From positions 1-64,000 of the forward strand of contig CAMBVS010000013.1 in NCBI GenBank assembly GCA_945871425.1: a DNA stretch of 64,000 bases. The letters run 5' to 3'. Within the stretch, counting starts at the first letter, position 1. Each line of letters starts with the position of its first letter. The DNA comes from Rhizobium sp. Q54. GTDB lineage: Bacteria > Pseudomonadota > Alphaproteobacteria > SHVZ01. The notes below the pieces were generated by a model, which ran no database searches, had not been told where the DNA came from, and saw nothing but the letters and a program-made list of their open reading frames with translations. Positions 27,979 to 36,098 of this stretch are shown here, piece after piece. The position numbers were made by a program, and so were the translations under genes.

Positions 27979-29658
27979 ATGAGTAAGTTGAAGACTCTGT
28001 GGCGGTCCATCGGCGTCAGACTGTCGGTCGGGGTCGCGATCGTCAGCGCCTTCGTCCTCCTGCTGGTCGCCCTGCTCTTGGTTTCGACGCAACACAGCCA
28101 GGACTTCCTGGTGCGTCAATCCGCCGTCGACGTCCCGGCCCGGCGCCTCATGACCGAGCTGGCCGGGGCGGTCGACGAGATCGAAGCCCGCATGATGGGC
28201 GTCATGGCCAAGATCTACTCGGCACCGGGAATCGCCGACAAGATTCCGCCGCTGTTCGCGACGGCCGAGCAGAGCTGGAATGCGCTTGCGCAGTTGCTCG
28301 GCGACGAGATCGACGGCGAGGTCCGGGACGCGATGCAGAAGGCGACGGAGGCGGCGAAAGACCTCGGCGTCCGCCTGCACCAGACGCTCAAGGCCGACAA
28401 GAAGGTGCCGCCGGTCTACGACGACTGGCTGGACATCCGTCCGGTCCTCGCCAAGGGGGCCGCGAGCATCACCGCGATGCTCGACGCCGGCGTCACCGCA
28501 CGCCTCGCCGCGGAGGAATCCGCGACCCTGCTCTTCCGGACGGCGGCGGCGGCGGCGCTGCTGATCGGACTCGCCATTCTCACTTTCATGGGATGGCTCT
28601 CCGTCTTCGGCGTCGCGCGTCCTCTGGTCAGGATGTGCGAAGCGATGGATCTGCTGGCCAAGGGCGACTCAACGTCGAGCGTCCCCTACCGCGACCGCCG
28701 AGACGAGATCGGGGCGATGGCCAACGCGGTCGAGGTGTTCCGCGACGGCATGATCCGCGCCGTCGACCTCGCTGCCAAGGAAGCGGAGACGCTGAAGCTG
28801 CACGACATGCGCGCCCGGCACATCGATGAGCTGACTCTGCGGTTCGACGCCGAGGTCGGGCACGTGCTGAAGACCGTCGCCTCGGCGTCGGCCGAGCTGC
28901 AGGCGACCTCGACCTCGATGACGGCGACGGCCGAGGAGGCCAGCCGCCAGTCGAGCGCGGTGGCGGCAGCGACCGAGCAGGCCTCGAGCAACGTCCAGGC
29001 CGTCGCCTCCGCCTCGGAGGAGCTGTCGAGCTCGATCCTCGAGATCGGCCGCCAGGTCACCGAGTCGAGCCTGATCTCCCGCCAGGCGGTCAAGGAGGCG
29101 GAGACCACCAACTTCACCGTCGAGGGCCTGGCCCAGGCGGCGCAGAAGATCGGCGAGGTGGTGAAGCTGATCGCCGACATCGCCGGCCAGACCAATCTTC
29201 TCGCCCTCAACGCCACGATCGAAGCGGCGCGCGCCGGCGAGGCCGGCAGGGGCTTCGCCGTCGTCGCCTCCGAGGTCAAGGCGCTGGCCAACCAGACGGC
29301 CAAGGCGACCGAGGAGATCGGCATCCAGGTCAAGACGATCCAGACCGCGACCGGCGAGACCGTGACCGCGATCAAGACGATCGGCGGCACCATCGGACGC
29401 ATCAGCGAAATCTCCAACAACATCGCCGCCGCCATCGAGGAACAAGGGGCAGCCACTCAAGAGATCGCCCGCAACGCCCAGCGGGCTGCCATCGGCACCA
29501 CCGAGGTCTCCTCCAACATCGCCGGCGTGACCCAGGCGGCGGAGGACACCGACTCGGCCGCGAGCGAAGTCCTCAGCGCCTCCTCCACGCTCTCCGGGCA
29601 GACCGAGGTCCTCAAGGCCCAGGTCGACAGCTTCCTCACGGCGATCAAGGCGGCCTGA
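27979..29658 (+). CDS. Methyl-accepting chemotaxis protein
   Basis: An inner-membrane chemoreceptor of 559 residues. Membrane segment 1 is near residues 10-35 ([19 protein letters not shown]). A roughly 150-residue periplasmic helical domain follows. Segment 2 ([18 protein letters not shown]) is near residues 190-212. A HAMP domain ([35 protein letters not shown]) and the cytoplasmic signalling coiled coil complete it; the hairpin tip is [33 protein letters not shown]. The start is ATG 27979. The exported rhodanese upstream could be its periplasmic partner, but this is only an inference from the 50-bp gap. Confidence 0.94.
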   Translation: MSKLKTLWRSIGVRLSVGVAIVSAFVLLLVALLLVSTQHSQDFLVRQSAVDVPARRLMTELAGAVDEIEARMMGVMAKIYSAPGIADKIPPLFATAEQSWNALAQLLGDEIDGEVRDAMQKATEAAKDLGVRLHQTLKADKKVPPVYDDWLDIRPVLAKGAASITAMLDAGVTARLAAEESATLLFRTAAAAALLIGLAILTFMGWLSVFGVARPLVRMCEAMDLLAKGDSTSSVPYRDRRDEIGAMANAVEVFRDGMIRAVDLAAKEAETLKLHDMRARHIDELTLRFDAEVGHVLKTVASASAELQATSTSMTATAEEASRQSSAVAAATEQASSNVQAVASASEELSSSILEIGRQVTESSLISRQAVKEAETTNFTVEGLAQAAQKIGEVVKLIADIAGQTNLLALNATIEAARAGEAGRGFAVVASEVKALANQTAKATEEIGIQVKTIQTATGETVTAIKTIGGTIGRISEISNNIAAAIEEQGAATQEIARNAQRAAIGTTEVSSNIAGVTQAAEDTDSAASEVLSASSTLSGQTEVLKAQVDSFLTAIKAA

Positions 29659-29691
29659 CGGCATAGCCGATGTCGCGCGCTCGGGCCGCTG

Positions 29692-29764
29692 GCGGGAGAG
29701 GGTTCCGATCTCGAGTTCCCTCTCCCGTGCGAAGCGCGGGGGAGGGTTAGGGTGGGGGCCTGAG
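29692..29764. repeat. Intergenic palindromic repeat, copy 3
   Basis: GGCGGGAGAGGG pairs with CCCTCTCCCG further on, followed by GCGGGGGAGGGTTAGGGTGGG. It shares the GGCGGGAGAGGGTTCCGA segment with copy 2. It lies between the chemoreceptor stop and the intact acyl-CoA synthetase stop. Confidence 0.7.
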
Positions 29765-29783
29765 CGCAGCGAGGGTGTCGGTG

Positions 29784-31409
29784 CTATAGCGCTCTCGCTC
29801 TCTCCCGCAGCACATATTTCTGGATCTTTCCGGTCGATGTCTTCGCCAGCGGGCCGAAGACCACCGTGCGCGGCACCTTGAAGCTCGCCATGTTTGATTT
29901 GCAGAAGGCGATGATCTCGTCCGCCGTCGCCGCCTTGCCGTCCTTCAGCGTGACGAAGGCGCAGGGGGTCTCGCCCCATTTGTCGTCGGGCCGCGCGACC
30001 ACGGCGGCTTCGAGGACCGCGGGATGGCGATAGAGCACGCCCTCGATCTCGATGGTCGAGACGTTCTCGCCGCCGGAGATGATGATGTCCTTGGAGCGGT
30101 CCTTGAGCTCGATGTAGCCGTCGGGATGGCAGACGCCGAGATCGCCGGTGTGGAACCAGCCGCCGGAGAAGGCCTCGTCGGTCGCCTTCCTGTTTTTCAG
30201 ATAGCCCTTCATCACCACGTTGCCGCGCATGAAGACCTCGCCGATGGTCTTGCCGTCGGCCGGCACCGGCTCCAGCGTCTCGGCGTTCGCCACCATCAGG
30301 CCTTCGAGCACCGGATAGCGCACGCCCTGGCGCGCCTTGATCCGTGCCTGCTCTTCTGCCGGGAGATCGTTCCACTCCTCGTGCCAGGCGCAGACGACGG
30401 CCGGGCCATAGACTTCCGTCAGCCCGTAGACATGGGTGATGTCGAAGCCGAGTTTTTCCATGCCCTCGATCACGGCCGCCGGCGGCGCCGAGGCGGCGGT
30501 CATCATCTTGATGCGGCGGCCGGCGAAGTCGCGCTTCTGCTCCGCCTTGGCGTTCAGCAACAGGCCCATGACGATCGGCGCGCCGCAGAGATGGGTGACA
30601 CCCTCGTCGGCGATGGCATCGAAGATCGCCTTGGCCTCGACCCGACGCAGGCAGACATTGGTTCCGGCCAGCGCCGCCAGCGTCCACGGGAAGCACCAGC
30701 CGTTGCAGTGGAACAGCGGCAGGGTCCAGAGGTATGTGGGCTTCGAGGGCAGGCTCCACACCAGGATGTTGCCGAGCGCGTTCAGATAAGCGCCGCGATG
30801 GTGATAGACGACGCCCTTGGGGTTGCCGGTGGTGCCGGAGGTGTAGTTGAGCGCGATCGCCTGCCACTCGTCGGCCGGATACTCCCAGGCGGCGTCGGGA
30901 TCGCCCTCGGCGAGGAAGGTTTCGTAGTCGATCTTGCCGAGGCGCTCGCCGCCGGGGCCGAGATCGTCGGCGATGTCGATCACCGTGATCTCGCGCTTGC
31001 ACAGCTTGAGGGCGTCCTTCACCACCGGGGAGAACTCAGTGTCGGCGATCAGCAGCTTCGCCTCGCCGTGCTCCAGGATGAAGGCGATGGTCGCGGCGTC
31101 GAGCCGGTAGTTCAGCGCGTTCAGCACCGCGCCGCACATGGGCACGCCGAAATGCGCCTCGACCATCGCCGGAACGTTCGGCGCCATGATCGCCACCGTG
31201 TCGCCGCGCACGATGCCGCGCCGCTTCAAGGCCGAGGCGAGGCGCCGGCAGCGGGCATAGGTGTCGGCCCAGGTGTAGCGCGTCTTCCCGTGCACGACGG
31301 AAAGTCGCTTCGGATAGACCGCGGCGGCGCGCTCCAGGAATCCCAGAGGCGAGAGGGCCACGTGGTTCGCCGGGTTCTTGTCGAGATCGGTGTCGTAGGG
31401 CGAGGTCAT
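29784..31409 (-). CDS. Acyl-CoA synthetase (AMP-forming)
   Basis: An AMP-dependent acyl-CoA ligase, 541 residues, activating a medium- or branched-chain fatty acid. The P-loop motif is NYTSGTTGNPKGVVYHH. YGLTEVYGP and GGWFHTGDLGVCHPDGYIELKDRSKDIIISGGENVS are the A4-A8 core motifs, and the catalytic Lys lies in KTSTGKIQKYVL near the C-terminus. Closest in layout to the FadD3/AcsA-like 'acyl-CoA synthetase' group of alphaproteobacteria. The start is ATG 31409 (MTSPYDTDLDKNP); the longer frame reads a repeat. A decayed copy of its 3' end lies 2.5 kb downstream. Confidence 0.93.
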   Translation of the reverse strand: MTSPYDTDLDKNPANHVALSPLGFLERAAAVYPKRLSVVHGKTRYTWADTYARCRRLASALKRRGIVRGDTVAIMAPNVPAMVEAHFGVPMCGAVLNALNYRLDAATIAFILEHGEAKLLIADTEFSPVVKDALKLCKREITVIDIADDLGPGGERLGKIDYETFLAEGDPDAAWEYPADEWQAIALNYTSGTTGNPKGVVYHHRGAYLNALGNILVWSLPSKPTYLWTLPLFHCNGWCFPWTLAALAGTNVCLRRVEAKAIFDAIADEGVTHLCGAPIVMGLLLNAKAEQKRDFAGRRIKMMTAASAPPAAVIEGMEKLGFDITHVYGLTEVYGPAVVCAWHEEWNDLPAEEQARIKARQGVRYPVLEGLMVANAETLEPVPADGKTIGEVFMRGNVVMKGYLKNRKATDEAFSGGWFHTGDLGVCHPDGYIELKDRSKDIIISGGENVSTIEIEGVLYRHPAVLEAAVVARPDDKWGETPCAFVTLKDGKAATADEIIAFCKSNMASFKVPRTVVFGPLAKTSTGKIQKYVLRERARAL

Positions 31410-31440
31410 CGGACTTTCATAAGGCAAGCCGCGATCGCTC

Positions 31441-31500
31441 TGCAAACCCTCTCCCTCCGGCGCGTGCCCTCGCCACCCTCTCCCGGTGGGCGAGGGTTCA
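31441..31500. repeat. Intergenic palindromic repeat, copy 4
   Basis: AACCCTCTCCCTCCGGCGCG and CCACCCTCTCCCGGTGGGCGAGGGTT: the second part folds as a CCACC/GGTGG hairpin with CTCTCCC/GGGCGAG arms. It is related in wording to copies 2 and 3 and sits between the divergent acyl-CoA synthetase and prpE genes. Confidence 0.6.
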
Positions 31501-31579
31501 CGAAATCGCCGACGCCCTTGGCAAGCGGGCGAAAGAGAGATCATCCTTCCGCTTAAAGGAAAAGCCGAGAGGAACGCCC

Positions 31580-33481
31580 ATGACCGGCCGTCACGCCGAG
31601 ACTCATCGCCGCTCGCTGGAGGACAAGGAGGGATTCTGGCTGGAGGCGGCCAAGGCCGTCACCTGGACCCGGCCGCCGACCCGCGCGCTGGATGCCTCCA
31701 AGCCGCCCTTCTACCGCTGGTTTCCGGACGGGCGGCTGAACGTGGCATCCAACTGCCTCGACCGTCACGTCGCCGCCGGGCGCGGCGACCAGCCGGCGCT
31801 GATCTACGACAGCCCGATGGCGGGGAAGGTCGAGAGCTTCACCTATCGCCAGCTCACCGAACGCGTGGCCAAGTTCGCCGGCGGTCTCCGCTCGCTCGGC
31901 GTCGAGACCGGCGACCGGGTCATCATCTATATGCCGATGGTGCCGGAGGCGGTGATCGCCATGCTGGCCTGTGCCCGCATCGGCGCCATCCACGGCGTCG
32001 TCTTCGGCGGCTTCGCCGCGCCCGAGCTGGCGACCCGCCTCGACGACGCCACGCCGAAGCTCATCATCTTCGGCTCCTGCGGCCTCGAGCCCGGCCGCAT
32101 CGTCGCCTACAAGGCGCTGGTCGACCAGGCGATCGCGATCGCCAACCACAAGCCAAAGACCTGCGTCGTCTTCCAGCGCCCGCAGCTCCGGGCCGAGCCC
32201 GTCGCCGGCCGCGACGTCGACTTCGCCGAGCTTGAGGCGAAAAGCGCACCAGTCGAGCCGGTCGAGATGGCAGCGACCGACCCGCTTTACATTCTCTATA
32301 CCTCCGGCACCACCGGCATCCCCAAGGGCGTGGTGCGCGACGGCGGCGGCTATGCGGTGGCGCTCACCTGGTCGATGACGAACATCTACGCGATCAAGCC
32401 GGGCGAGGTGTGGTGGACCGCCTCCGACGTCGGCTGGGTGGTCGGGCATTCCTACATCGTCTATGCGCCGCTGCTGCAGGGTGCCGCCACGCTGCTCTAC
32501 GAGGGCAAGCCCGTGGGCACGCCCGATGCCGGCGCCTTCTGGCGGGTGATCTCCCAGCACAAGGCCGTCGCCCTGTTCACCGCGCCGACCGCGTTCCGCG
32601 CCATCAAGCGCGACGACCCGGACGGGCTGCTGATGAAGAACTACGACCTCACCCGCTTCCGCACGCTGTTTCTCGCCGGCGAGCGCTGCGATCCGAACAC
32701 GCTGCATTGGGCGGAAGAGAAGCTGAAGGTGCCGGTGATCGATCACTGGTGGCAGACCGAGACCGGATGGCCGATCACCTCCAACTGCCTGGGACTTGAG
32801 CGGCTGCCGGTGAAGCCGGGCTCCTCGACCCGGGCGGTGCCGGGCTGGGACGTGCAGGCGCTGGGAACCGACGGGCATCAGGTGAAGGCCGGCGACGTCG
32901 GCGCGCTGGCAATCAAGCTGCCGCTGCCGCCGGGCAGCCTGCCGACCCTGTGGAAAAACGACGCCGGCTACCTCAAATCCTACCTCCAGGAGTTCCCGGG
33001 CTACTATAAGACCGGCGACGCCGGTTACCTGGACGAGGACGGCTATGTCTTCGTCATGACCCGCACCGACGACATCATCAACGTCGCCGGCCCCCGGCTC
33101 TCGACCGGCGGCATGGAGGAGGTGCTGGCGAACCATCCGGACGTGGCCGAATGCGCCGTCATCGGCGTCGCCGACGAGCTCAAGGGCCAGCTGCCGCTGG
33201 GATTGCTGGTGCTGAAGGCGGGCGTCACCAAGCCGGCGGAGACCATCATCAAGGAGATCGTGCAGATGGTGCGGGACGCGATCGGCCCGGTCGCCGCCTT
33301 CAAGACCGCGGTGGTGGTGAAGCGCCTGCCCAAGACCCGCTCGGGCAAGATCCTCAGGGGCACCATGCAGAAGATCGCCGACGACCAGGGCTGGAAGATG
33401 CCGGCCACCATCGACGATCCCGCCGTGCTGGCCGAGATCGCCGAAGGCCTGAAGACGGTCGGCTACGCCAAGGGCGCCTAG
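31580..33481 (+). CDS. prpE: Propionyl-CoA synthetase
   Basis: AMP-forming ligase converting propionate, ATP and CoA to propionyl-CoA, 633 residues. Features: N-terminal ACAS domain (KPPFYRWFPDGRLNVASNCLDRHV), P-loop YTSGTTGIPKGVVRDGGGY (the VRD-GG form is typical of PrpE), WWQTETGWPI, GYYKTGDAGYLDEDGYV, and the acetylation-site Lys in TRSGKILRGTMQKIAD. In the hinge DDIINVAGPRLSTGGMEEV the residue that is His in most Acs/PrpE proteins is Pro. It is divergent from another acyl-CoA ligase. A strong hairpin 9 bp past the stop probably ends the transcript. Confidence 0.94.
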   Translation: MTGRHAETHRRSLEDKEGFWLEAAKAVTWTRPPTRALDASKPPFYRWFPDGRLNVASNCLDRHVAAGRGDQPALIYDSPMAGKVESFTYRQLTERVAKFAGGLRSLGVETGDRVIIYMPMVPEAVIAMLACARIGAIHGVVFGGFAAPELATRLDDATPKLIIFGSCGLEPGRIVAYKALVDQAIAIANHKPKTCVVFQRPQLRAEPVAGRDVDFAELEAKSAPVEPVEMAATDPLYILYTSGTTGIPKGVVRDGGGYAVALTWSMTNIYAIKPGEVWWTASDVGWVVGHSYIVYAPLLQGAATLLYEGKPVGTPDAGAFWRVISQHKAVALFTAPTAFRAIKRDDPDGLLMKNYDLTRFRTLFLAGERCDPNTLHWAEEKLKVPVIDHWWQTETGWPITSNCLGLERLPVKPGSSTRAVPGWDVQALGTDGHQVKAGDVGALAIKLPLPPGSLPTLWKNDAGYLKSYLQEFPGYYKTGDAGYLDEDGYVFVMTRTDDIINVAGPRLSTGGMEEVLANHPDVAECAVIGVADELKGQLPLGLLVLKAGVTKPAETIIKEIVQMVRDAIGPVAAFKTAVVVKRLPKTRSGKILRGTMQKIADDQGWKMPATIDDPAVLAEIAEGLKTVGYAKGA

Positions 33482-33489
33482 AGAGGCAC

Positions 33490-33520
33490 GCCCTTCCCTC
33501 GGCTCTGCCGAGGGAAGGGC
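33490..33520. terminator. Bidirectional terminator hairpin, prpE/trcR
   Basis: A perfect 14-bp stem, GCCCTTCCCTCGGC with its complement, around a 3-nt TCT loop. It occupies the short gap between the convergent prpE and trcR genes. No T-tract follows, so its terminator role is inferred from position and strength. Confidence 0.65.
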
Positions 33521-33535
33521 TCGAAGGAGAGCGGC

Positions 33536-34237
33536 CTACCGGCCGCGGTCGCTGCCCCGGTCGCGATCGCGGTCACGGTCGCGATCGCGGTCGCGGTCAC
33601 GATCACCGAACGGCGAGAGGGGCTGGCCTGCGAGCGCCGGCTCGAGCGGCTTCGGCGCCGGGATGGTCGCGGCCTCCTCGGCGGTCATGTAGCGGACACC
33701 CAAAGTCGGGAGCGGCATCGCCCCGGTCTTGGTCACCGCCTGGTCGAGATCGGCCTGGATGCAGAGCCCCAGCGCCACCGGGCTGCGCGGGCGGATGTTC
33801 TGGTGGTTCCAGTGGGTGCGGTCGCGGACGGCGGCGATGGTCGACTTGGTGGTGCCGAGCAGCTTGCCGATCTGGCCGTCGGTCATCTCCGGGTAGTTCT
33901 TGACCAGCCAGGCGATGGCGTCGGGCTTGTCGCCGCGCTTGGCGATGGGCGTGTAGCGCGGGCCTTTGTTGCGCGAGATCGGCTGCGGCAGGTTGTCGGT
34001 GCTGACGATCTTCAGGCGCGCCTTCGGGTCCTTCTGGACGCGGTCGAGCTCCTCCTGGGTCAGCTGGCCGTTGGCGACGGGATCGAGCCCGTGCATGCCG
34101 ATCGCCACTTCTTCGTCGGCGATGGCCTGGACCTCGAGCACGTGCAGGCCGCAGAACTCGGCGATCTGCTCGAAGGTGAGCGAGGTGCTGGCGACCAGCC
34201 AGACGGCGGTGGCGCGGGGCATCAGAAGCTGGCTCAT
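33536..34237 (-). CDS. trcR: Cell-cycle transcriptional regulator TrcR (DUF1013)
   Basis: A 233-residue DUF1013 protein, a family restricted to alphaproteobacteria and named TrcR for its proposed role in cell-cycle transcription. SQLLMPRATAVWLVASTSLTFEQIAEFCGLH is the first HTH-like region. KGPRYTPIAKRGDKPDAIAWLVKNYPEMTDGQIGKLLGTTKSTIAAVRDRTHWN is a second, with a clear HTH. The C-terminus is a run of Asp-Arg dipeptides (FGDRDRDRDRDR and on), encoded by a simple DNA repeat, likely length-variable. The start is ATG 34237 behind GGAGAGAT; an upstream ATG at 34276 adds a tail absent from the family. Confidence 0.88.
   Translation of the reverse strand: MSQLLMPRATAVWLVASTSLTFEQIAEFCGLHVLEVQAIADEEVAIGMHGLDPVANGQLTQEELDRVQKDPKARLKIVSTDNLPQPISRNKGPRYTPIAKRGDKPDAIAWLVKNYPEMTDGQIGKLLGTTKSTIAAVRDRTHWNHQNIRPRSPVALGLCIQADLDQAVTKTGAMPLPTLGVRYMTAEEAATIPAPKPLEPALAGQPLSPFGDRDRDRDRDRDRDRDRGSDRGR
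33557..33606 (-). repeat. Simple repeat encoding the Asp-Arg tail of TrcR
   Basis: Tandem 6-bp GAY-CGN units (read on minus) encode eight DR dipeptides in a row. Variation is at wobble positions only. Slippage here would change tail length without breaking the frame. Confidence 0.85.
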
Positions 34238-34423
34238 GAAATCTCTCCTTACCGACAGGTACCAGCCCGGCATCACGCCCTCTCGGGCATGCCGGTATCT
34301 CGGTGAAAAATTACGGGAATTGGCCGTTCTTATAGGGCCGGCAAGGGAGGAAGGGAAGGGGGCGCTTGACCGCCCCGTCCCGGCCCGCCAAGCATGGCCA
34401 ATAGATCGGCGGAGCCTTGGATC

Positions 34424-34750
34424 ATGGCGAAAAAGGCGGCATCAGGTATTCGGGCCGGACTGGAAGACGCCCTCGCCTACAGCAAGGCCGCCAGGGAGGG
34501 GGCAACGATCGCCTCCGGCAAGAAGCGCTACCCGCTGCCAAGGCGGTTCGCCGTCGCGCTGTCGGCCCCCGCCTATGCACGGCTCAGGGCGCTGAACGCC
34601 GAACACGGCCTCGGCAACAACTATCTGCTGACCATACTGCTGGAGAACCTGGACGAGATCGCGAGCCGGCCGAAGCTGGAGCGGGCCTTCCGCCGGTTCG
34701 TCGCCGAGTACGGCGCGCCGGCGCCCGCTGTAATGAGGAACAAGTCATGA
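34424..34750 (+). CDS. Hypothetical protein
   Basis: A 108-residue protein not recognised with certainty. The N-terminal segment MAKKAASGIRAGLEDALAYSKA resembles the lead helix seen ahead of XRE-type antitoxin HTHs, but no HTH follows. The middle (RFAVALSAPAYARLRALNAEHGLGNNYLLTILLENLDEI) looks helical and could be a ribbon-helix-helix-like fold. The start is ATG 34424, with GGAG upstream; ATG 34394 is also in frame without a ribosome-binding site. The end overlaps the first lipocalin-like gene (ATGA), so it is probably the first gene of that operon. Confidence 0.6.
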   Translation: MAKKAASGIRAGLEDALAYSKAAREGATIASGKKRYPLPRRFAVALSAPAYARLRALNAEHGLGNNYLLTILLENLDEIASRPKLERAFRRFVAEYGAPAPAVMRNKS

Positions 34751-35178
34751 CCACGCCGTCTCAGCAACTGGTCGGCACCTGGCGGCTGGAGAGCTGGGAC
34801 CGCATCGAGGACGACGGCGCCCGGCAACCGCGGTTCGGCCCTGGCGCCTCGGGGCTGCTCATCCACGCGGCCGACGGATTCATGTCCGCTTCGCTGATGG
34901 ATGGCGGCCGGACGCCCTTCGCCGGTCCCGATCCTTATGGCGGCACGGCGGAGGAATGCCGGGCGGCGATGTCGACCGGCCACAGCTATTGCGGGCGCTG
35001 GCGGATCGAGGGCGAAGCGATCATCCACGACGTCGAGCTGTCGGTTTTCCCGAACTGGGTCGGCTCCGAGCAGATCCGCTATGTCCGCTTCGAGGGCGAC
35101 CATATGATCCTGAAGACCCCGCCGACCGGGCGGCGCGGCAGCACCGGCCATGCCGAGCTGACCTGGCGCCGCGCCTGA
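34747..35178 (+). CDS. Lipocalin-like domain protein 1
   Basis: A 143-residue protein of the Lipocalin_5 type (small beta-barrel). The motif LVGTWRLESWDRIEDDG opens the barrel, GLLIHAADGFMSASLMDGG forms the next strands, and MSTGHSYCGRWRIEGEAIIHDVELSVFPNWVGSEQ is the family core. It is cytoplasmic by lack of a signal peptide. Ligand unknown. It is the first of three tandem paralogues of the same length, spaced 24 and 13 bp apart. Confidence 0.88.
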   Translation: MTTPSQQLVGTWRLESWDRIEDDGARQPRFGPGASGLLIHAADGFMSASLMDGGRTPFAGPDPYGGTAEECRAAMSTGHSYCGRWRIEGEAIIHDVELSVFPNWVGSEQIRYVRFEGDHMILKTPPTGRRGSTGHAELTWRRA

Positions 35179-35202
35179 CCTTAACGCCCCGAAGGACGAG
35201 AC

Positions 35203-35646
35203 ATGACCGCGACGCCTGAGACCTTCATCGGCACCTGGCGCCTGCTCAGCTGGGTGATCACCGACGGTGAGGGCAAGAAAACCGAGCCGATGGGGCCGGC
35301 GCCCTGGGGGCTGCTCACCTATGCCGCCGACGGCTACATGTTCGCGATGCTGGGAGCGGACCCGTCCACCCGTGCGCGCTTCGCCGGATCGGATCCGCTG
35401 GCCGGAACGCCGGAGGAGGCGCAGCGGGCCATGTCGACCTGCCACAGCTATTGCGGGCGCTGGCGGATCGACGGCGACAGCCTGGTGCACACGGTCGAGG
35501 GGGCGCTGTGGCCCAACATGGTCGGGACCGAGCAGGTGCGCCACTACCGCTTCGACGGTGATCGCGTCATCTTGAAGACGCCGCCGATGACGCGCAAAGG
35601 CGCATCGGGCATTGCCGAGCTAACATGGACACGGGTGAAAGCCTGA
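35203..35646 (+). CDS. Lipocalin-like domain protein 2
   Basis: A 147-residue paralogue of its two neighbours: FIGTWRLLSWVITDGEGKK, LLTYAADGYMFAMLGADP, then MSTCHSYCGRWRIDGDSLVHTVEGALWPNMVGTEQ. The CxSYCGRWRI core is shared with copy 1. AAGGACGAG before the ATG serves as ribosome-binding site. It lies mid-operon. Confidence 0.88.
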   Translation: MTATPETFIGTWRLLSWVITDGEGKKTEPMGPAPWGLLTYAADGYMFAMLGADPSTRARFAGSDPLAGTPEEAQRAMSTCHSYCGRWRIDGDSLVHTVEGALWPNMVGTEQVRHYRFDGDRVILKTPPMTRKGASGIAELTWTRVKA

Positions 35647-35659
35647 TTTGGGAGGATCA

Positions 35660-36091
35660 ATGACTGCGCACGCCGAGCGGCTGGTCGGAACCTGGCGTTT
35701 AGACGACTGGGCCCGTGTCGACGCCGATGGCAAGCGCACGCCGCCCCTTCCCGGCGCTACCGGGCTGATCACCTACACCGCCGACGGCTTCATGTTCGCG
35801 ACCCTGATGGGGGCGAACCGCGCGCCCTTCGCCGGCACCGATCCGATGGGCGGCTCGCCGGAAGAGACCCACCGGGCCATGTCCACCGGTCTCAGCTATT
35901 GCGGGCGCTGGCGGATGGACGGCGACCGCCTCATCCATAACGTCGAGCTGTCGATGTTTCCGAACTGGGTCGGCGCCGAGATGACCCGCAACTGCCGGTT
36001 CGACGGCGGCCGCGCCATCGTCACGACGCTGCCGATCACCGACAACGGCAAGACCTTCGTCTTCGAGCTGGTCCTGAAGCGCGCGGCCTGA
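35660..36091 (+). CDS. Lipocalin-like domain protein 3
   Basis: A 143-residue paralogue: LVGTWRLDDWARVDADGKR, LITYTADGFMFATLMGANRAPFAGTDPMGG, and MSTGLSYCGRWRMDGDRLIHNVELSMFPNWVGAEM. It is closer to copy 1 (VELS.FPNWVG) than to copy 2. GGAGG at 35651-35655 fixes the start at ATG 35660 rather than the TTG at 35648. It is the last gene of the set and converges on the glycosyltransferase-like gene. Confidence 0.88.
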   Translation: MTAHAERLVGTWRLDDWARVDADGKRTPPLPGATGLITYTADGFMFATLMGANRAPFAGTDPMGGSPEETHRAMSTGLSYCGRWRMDGDRLIHNVELSMFPNWVGAEMTRNCRFDGGRAIVTTLPITDNGKTFVFELVLKRAA

Positions 36092-36098
36092 ACCTCGG

